The notes under the pieces: generated by a model
The model's input: the letters and a program-made list of their open reading frames with translations, nothing else
Database searches by the model: none
What the model was told of the DNA's origin: nothing
Made by a program: the position numbers and the translations under genes
In this document: in pieces, positions 31,875 through 36,057 of the stretch
Layout: each line of letters begins with the position of its first letter
Position numbering within the stretch: position 1 is the stretch's first letter
DNA from: Bacteroidota bacterium
GTDB lineage: Bacteria > Bacteroidota > Bacteroidia > Bacteroidales > UBA10428
Assembly (NCBI GenBank): GCA_003252385.1
Contig: QKEH01000153.1
Coordinates: 1-36,057, forward strand
DNA: 36,057 bases
Reading direction: 5' to 3'

Positions 31875-34800
31875 ATGAGTGTAAAAGAACTATCACAACA
31901 AGTAATACGGGAGTTTAAGCTTACAACGCTGGCTCTCAAAAACAAGAACACGGTATACCTGCTCTCGTTCATTCTTTTAATAGCCGGGGTAATTTCGTAC
32001 CGGAACCTGCCCAAGGAACTGTTCCCGGAAATTACCTGGCCACAGATTATGGTTCAAACCATATATTTCGGGAATTCCCCGGAAGATATTGAGAACCTGA
32101 TTACCCGCCCCCTGGAAAAGGAATTGGAGAATGTACGCGGATTGAAGGAACTAACCTCCATTTCGGCTCAGGATGCTTCCATGATTTTTGTGGAATTCAA
32201 TACCGATGTGGATATCGAAGATGCCTTGCGGCGGGTGAAGGATGCAGCCGATAATGCCAAGAGCGAACTGCCATCGGGCGATGACATACAGGGCCCTCTG
32301 GCATTTGATATCGATTTCAGTGAATTTGCCATCCTGAATATCAACCTCTCAGGCGATTACAGCGTGGAAGAGCTAAAAAACTATGCCGAATATCTTCAGG
32401 ACGAAATTGAGGCTATTGGTGAGGTGTCCAAGGTCATTATCGAAGGGGTAAACGAGCGGGAAATCAAAATCAACGTGGATCTGGTGAAACTGGAGGCCAT
32501 GGAACTTTCTTTCTACGATATCACCAATGCCATCCGGGCTGAAAACGTGACCATTTCGGGAGGCGAAATTTTGCTGGGGCAAACGCGCCGTGGCATACGC
32601 ACCCTTGGGGAGTTCAAAAAAGTGAAAGACCTGGAAAACATCATCATCAAGAAGGATGAAGGTAAAATTGTTTACTTGAAGGATGTGGCCCAGGTAGTGG
32701 ATGGTTTTGCCGAACCCACTTCGTTTGCCCGTCTTAACCAGGAACACGTGGTATCCGTTCAGGTGGTTAAGAAGGGGGGAGAGAACCTGCTCACCACTAC
32801 CGCTGCCATCTACAAAACGCTCGATAAAGCCAAGGCAGATAACATGTTGCCCGAAAACCTGAATATTTCCATTACCAACGATCAGAGTGAAATGGTTCAG
32901 ATGCAGCTCGATAACCTCGAGAACAGCATGATTATGGGCGTGATTTTCGTGGTGCTCATTCTTTTCTTCTTTCTGGGAACGCGCAACGCCCTTTTTGTGG
33001 GTCTGGCCATTCCCATGTCCATGTTCATTTCCTTTGTGATCATTGGAGCAATCGATTTTCGCATTAATATGATTGTGCTTTTTGCCCTCATTCTGGCTTT
33101 GGGAATGTTGGTAGACAATGCCATTGTGGTGGTGGAAAATATCTACCGGTTTGTCGACAACGGTTTTGAACCCTGGGAGGCAGCCCGGCAGGCGGTGGGC
33201 GAAATTGCCATACCCATTATTGCTTCAACGGCTACCACGCTGGCGGCCTTCCTGCCCCTGGCTTTCTGGGATGGTATTATGGGTGAGTTTATGAAGTATT
33301 TGCCCATTACCCTGATCATCGTATTGTCCTCGTCCCTGTTTGTGGCACTGGTTATCATTCCGGTTATTTCGGCCACTTTTATTAAGGTAAAAGGAAGCAA
33401 TGAGAATAACGGATCGGCACAGCGCAAACTGGCCTTTTCCGTAGCCAGTATCATGGTAGTGGCAGGTGTCCTGCTGTTGCTGGCTGATAAGCGGATTTTT
33501 GGAAACCTGCTCATTATTTTCGGGGCTATCGGGTTCATGAACCTTTTGTTCCTGAAACGGATGGAATCCTGGTTTCAGGATATCTTCCTGGTACGGCTCG
33601 AACGGGTTTACAGCAAGGTATTGTATTTTGCACTGCATGGTAAAAACCTCATACTCTTTTTTGTAGGCACCTTTGTGCTGATGATTCTTACGATCATTCT
33701 GTTCTTTTCCCGTATGCCCGATGTGGAATTGTTCCCTGATTCCGATCCCAACTACATTAACGTGGTTTGCGAACTGCCCATTGGAACCGATATTACCGGG
33801 ACAAACGAATTTGTGGAAAAACTCGAGAAGGATATGGTCACCTTCTTTGAACCCTATAAAGATGTGGTAGAATCAATCTTATCTACTGTGGGCAAAGGCG
33901 ATCCCATGGACTTTTCGGCGGGGGCTAAGCCAAACCAGGCAATCGTAACTATTAGTTTTATCGATTACGAAGACCGGGGCGATGTGAGCACCGGTGATTT
34001 GATGGCCAAGTTGAGCGATTTTGCGCTGAACCGTTATCCGGGTGTGGAATTGGAAATTTCGAAGGACGAAGGTGGCCCTCCTACCGGGAAGCCCATTAAC
34101 CTGGAAATACGCGGGCAGGATTTTGATAAACTGGTGTACCTGGCCGATACCATTAAAACGCACCTCGAGCTGGCTGAAATTGATGGGGTGGAAGGCCTTA
34201 AAATGAATATCAGCACCCAGAAACCGGAAATACTCATCCATATCGATCGCGACAAAGCCCAACGTTTTGGATTAAGTACGCAAACCATTGCCTTTACGCT
34301 GCGTCAGGCACTGTTTGGCGAAGAAGTTTCGAAATTTAAAGTGGGCGAAGATGAATATCCCATTCAGGTACGTCTGGCCGATCAGTACCGCTACGACCTG
34401 TCATCGCTGATGAATATGAAAATGGTGGTTTACGGCGATGGGCCTCCCACATACATTCCTTTATCGTCCATAGCAGATTTTGAGTACTCCACTACTTTTA
34501 GCTCGGTTCGGCGCAAGGACCTCGATCGCGTGGTAACACTATATTCCAATGTCATTGAGGGGTATAATGCCAACACCATAAACCAGCAATTGGCCGCACG
34601 CATGGAATCGTTCGCGATGCCTACAGGCTACAGCTACGAGTTTACCGGCGAAGCGCAGGAACAGCAGGAGTCGTCAGCGTTTCTGGGCAGGGCCATGCTC
34701 ATTGCGCTGGCATTGATCATGCTCATTTTGGTGACTCAGTTCAACTCCCTGATTCGTACACTGATCATTATGGCCAGTATCCTTTTCAGCACCATTGGCG

Positions 34801-35336
34801 TGTTTGGTGGCTTGTGGGCTTTCCACATGGATTTCATCATCATCATGACAGGAATTGGACTTATTTCCCTGGCAGGTATTGTGGTAAATAACGCCATTGT
34901 ACTGATTGATTATATCGAACTGCTGAAGGCCAGAAAGCGGAAGGAAATGGGGCTGCCCGAAAACACCTTCCTGCCGGTTGAAGTGGCTACCGAATGTATC
35001 ATTGAAGGAGGGAAAACCCGTTTGCGCCCGGTTTTGCTCACGGCTATTACCACCGTGTTAGGGCTGGTACCCATGGCAATTGGAATGAACTTTGATTTTA
35101 ACGGGCTTTTAAGCAATTACGATCCCAATATTTACTTTGGTGGCGACATGGCCGATATGTGGAGCCCCATGTCATGGACAGTAATTTTTGGCTTGACTTT
35201 TTCTACTTTCCTTACCCTGGTGATTGTTCCGGTTATGTACCGTATGACCACCATTGCTCAGAAAAAATGGATCAAGCTGTATTCCATATTCCAAGACAAA
35301 CGAGCCAGCATGATGCAGGACAACAATAACGGATAG
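31875..35336 (+). CDS. RND-family efflux permease
   Basis: A 1153-residue protein with the duplicated RND plan: an N-terminal helix near 30-50, a large periplasmic domain, a helix bundle, then a second periplasmic domain (about 610-930) and bundle. TM4 holds LGMLVDNAIVVVENIYRF with Asp414, equivalent to the first of the two proton-relay aspartates of AcrB; the second is Asn415. The protein is longer than the roughly 1030-1050 residues usual for AcrB-type pumps. Two extra hydrophobic stretches (about 517-535 and 543-557) lie between the two halves, and the C-terminal half has an insertion (FNGLLSNYDPNIYFGGDMAD) before its last helix. It exports drugs, lipids or other small molecules by proton exchange. 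An intrinsic terminator follows the gene. Confidence 0.93.
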   Translation: MSVKELSQQVIREFKLTTLALKNKNTVYLLSFILLIAGVISYRNLPKELFPEITWPQIMVQTIYFGNSPEDIENLITRPLEKELENVRGLKELTSISAQDASMIFVEFNTDVDIEDALRRVKDAADNAKSELPSGDDIQGPLAFDIDFSEFAILNINLSGDYSVEELKNYAEYLQDEIEAIGEVSKVIIEGVNEREIKINVDLVKLEAMELSFYDITNAIRAENVTISGGEILLGQTRRGIRTLGEFKKVKDLENIIIKKDEGKIVYLKDVAQVVDGFAEPTSFARLNQEHVVSVQVVKKGGENLLTTTAAIYKTLDKAKADNMLPENLNISITNDQSEMVQMQLDNLENSMIMGVIFVVLILFFFLGTRNALFVGLAIPMSMFISFVIIGAIDFRINMIVLFALILALGMLVDNAIVVVENIYRFVDNGFEPWEAARQAVGEIAIPIIASTATTLAAFLPLAFWDGIMGEFMKYLPITLIIVLSSSLFVALVIIPVISATFIKVKGSNENNGSAQRKLAFSVASIMVVAGVLLLLADKRIFGNLLIIFGAIGFMNLLFLKRMESWFQDIFLVRLERVYSKVLYFALHGKNLILFFVGTFVLMILTIILFFSRMPDVELFPDSDPNYINVVCELPIGTDITGTNEFVEKLEKDMVTFFEPYKDVVESILSTVGKGDPMDFSAGAKPNQAIVTISFIDYEDRGDVSTGDLMAKLSDFALNRYPGVELEISKDEGGPPTGKPINLEIRGQDFDKLVYLADTIKTHLELAEIDGVEGLKMNISTQKPEILIHIDRDKAQRFGLSTQTIAFTLRQALFGEEVSKFKVGEDEYPIQVRLADQYRYDLSSLMNMKMVVYGDGPPTYIPLSSIADFEYSTTFSSVRRKDLDRVVTLYSNVIEGYNANTINQQLAARMESFAMPTGYSYEFTGEAQEQQESSAFLGRAMLIALALIMLILVTQFNSLIRTLIIMASILFSTIGVFGGLWAFHMDFIIIMTGIGLISLAGIVVNNAIVLIDYIELLKARKRKEMGLPENTFLPVEVATECIIEGGKTRLRPVLLTAITTVLGLVPMAIGMNFDFNGLLSNYDPNIYFGGDMADMWSPMSWTVIFGLTFSTFLTLVIVPVMYRMTTIAQKKWIKLYSIFQDKRASMMQDNNNG

Positions 35337-35362
35337 ATTTTGTTATTATCTTACTGAAAACG

Positions 35363-35387
35363 AAAAGGGGGGTATGACCCCCTTTTT
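35363..35387 (+). terminator. Intrinsic terminator of the efflux operon
   Basis: AAAAGGGGG (35363-35371) and CCCCCTTTT (35378-35386) form a 9-base perfect stem with a 6-base loop, and the T-run extends to 35387. It starts 26 bases after the permease stop. It should end the efflux transcript before the next gene, and the A-rich left arm could make it work in both directions. Confidence 0.9.
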
Positions 35388-35416
35388 GTATTTTAGGATA
35401 GCTAAAACTTGAAGGT

Positions 35417-36057
35417 ATGGATTTGGATATAGCCAGGAAAAAATTTATTATATGCGGGGCAACCAGTGGTTTTGGTTATGGCATTGCCAACCAGCTGACT
35501 GCCGATGGAGCCCATATCGTTGCTGTTGCCCGTCGCGAAGAGAAATTGCGCGAATTGCAGGATGCCTATCCCGGACAGGTGGAAATACTGGCTGGCGATA
35601 TTACGCAGCGCGAAACCATTGGCCGACTGCTCTCTGCTACCGAAGGAAAGGAGTTGCATGGTATTTTGGTTAACGCTTCAGGGCCTCCGGCCCGAAAGTT
35701 TGTAGACACCACCCTCGAAGATTGGGATACTGCCTATCAGCAATTGCTACGCTGGAAGGTGGAACTTACCCAGGCCTTTCTGCCTCGTTTTTTGAAAGCG
35801 GGTTACGGCAGGTTCCTGTATATTGAGAGTTCGGCCGTGAAACAACCATTTGAAAATCTGGTACTAAGTACCTCCCTGAGACTGTCTGTGGTAGGTTTTG
35901 TTAAAACCCTGTCGCAGGAGTTGCCCGACCGGGGGGTAACTTTTAATATTCTCGCTCCGGGTTACCATTCAACACCGGCTGTGGACCGGCTTATCGCAAA
36001 AAAGGCCGAAGTGGAAAAGATTTCCCTGAAACAAGCGCGGAAGCTCATGGAAGATGC
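35417..36057 (+). CDS. SDR family oxidoreductase with degenerate active site, 5' part
   Basis: ATG 35417 opens a frame to the right edge without a stop; 213 residues are visible. The N-terminus MDLDIARKKFIICGATSGFG has the classical SDR cofactor motif G-x3-G-x-G, followed by VAVARREEKL, LAGDIT and VNASGPPA (the NNAG-like segment). The catalytic serine lies in YIESSAV. The usual Y-x3-K is missing: the segment where YSASK is expected reads LSTSL, with Leu in place of both Tyr and Lys and an Arg right after. A subgroup of SDRs, often annotated as 3-oxoacyl-ACP reductase, has this change. It is separated from the efflux operon by the terminator. The function is unknown. Confidence 0.85.
   Translation, partial: MDLDIARKKFIICGATSGFGYGIANQLTADGAHIVAVARREEKLRELQDAYPGQVEILAGDITQRETIGRLLSATEGKELHGILVNASGPPARKFVDTTLEDWDTAYQQLLRWKVELTQAFLPRFLKAGYGRFLYIESSAVKQPFENLVLSTSLRLSVVGFVKTLSQELPDRGVTFNILAPGYHSTPAVDRLIAKKAEVEKISLKQARKLMED

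Noticed and set aside
1-36057. CRISPR arrays, insertion sequences, integrases, tRNA or rRNA genes
   Set aside because: No repeat-spacer pattern, transposase motif, terminal repeats or RNA gene was seen by reading.

Overview
The window looks like a chromosomal piece of a Bacteroidota (Bacteroidetes) genome, moderate in G+C by eye. The reasons are the protein families present (a sugar transferase of a Bacteroidota-like type, DUF354, two SiaC/DUF1987 proteins, a Bacteroidota-style RND efflux operon) and the near absence of Shine-Dalgarno sites before most starts. I cannot name the genus; a Marinilabiliales/Bacteroidales-like organism is only a guess.

Region 1 (1 to about 25,900, all + strand) is a surface-polysaccharide locus (exopolysaccharide, capsule or O-antigen). 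From 1 to 22,896 it is one dense run of 20 genes with gaps of at most 36 bases and many overlaps, so probably one long transcript. It holds the 3' end of an N-acetyl sugar amidotransferase gene, three class I methyltransferases, two UPF0104 flippase-like membrane proteins, two GT-C (GT39-like) glycosyltransferases, an MBOAT plus SGNH O-acyltransferase pair, a polyprenyl-phosphate-sugar-synthase-like GT2, five GT4 enzymes, an asparagine-synthase-like enzyme without the N-terminal cysteine, a Wzy/WaaL-type polymerase or ligase, a 713-residue fused dehydrogenase and a probable alpha/alpha-toroid protein. After a 208-base gap come a DUF354 GT-B-like protein and the initiating sugar-phosphate transferase. 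No Wzx, Wzc or ABC exporter is seen, so export genes must lie elsewhere.

A likely division of labour: the sugar transferase at 24,300 loads the first sugar on undecaprenyl phosphate, the GT4 enzymes extend the unit in the cytoplasm, and the amidotransferase, asparagine-synthase-like protein, dehydrogenase fusion and methyltransferases modify sugars. The GT2, UPF0104 and GT-C proteins could form a periplasmic side-branch glycosylation path, with MBOAT/SGNH adding acetyl groups outside the membrane.

Region 2 (25,938 to 28,759, - strand) is a likely four-gene operon: two SiaC-like proteins, a CPBP membrane protease and an extended SDR. One SiaC paralog keeps the phosphorylatable Thr and the other has Asp at that site.

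Region 3 (29,210 to 35,336, + strand) is a tripartite RND efflux operon (outer membrane factor, lipoprotein adaptor, permease). It follows an intergenic region with a perfect 9-bp inverted repeat near a candidate promoter and ends in a clear intrinsic terminator. A final SDR gene with degenerate catalytic residues runs off the right edge.
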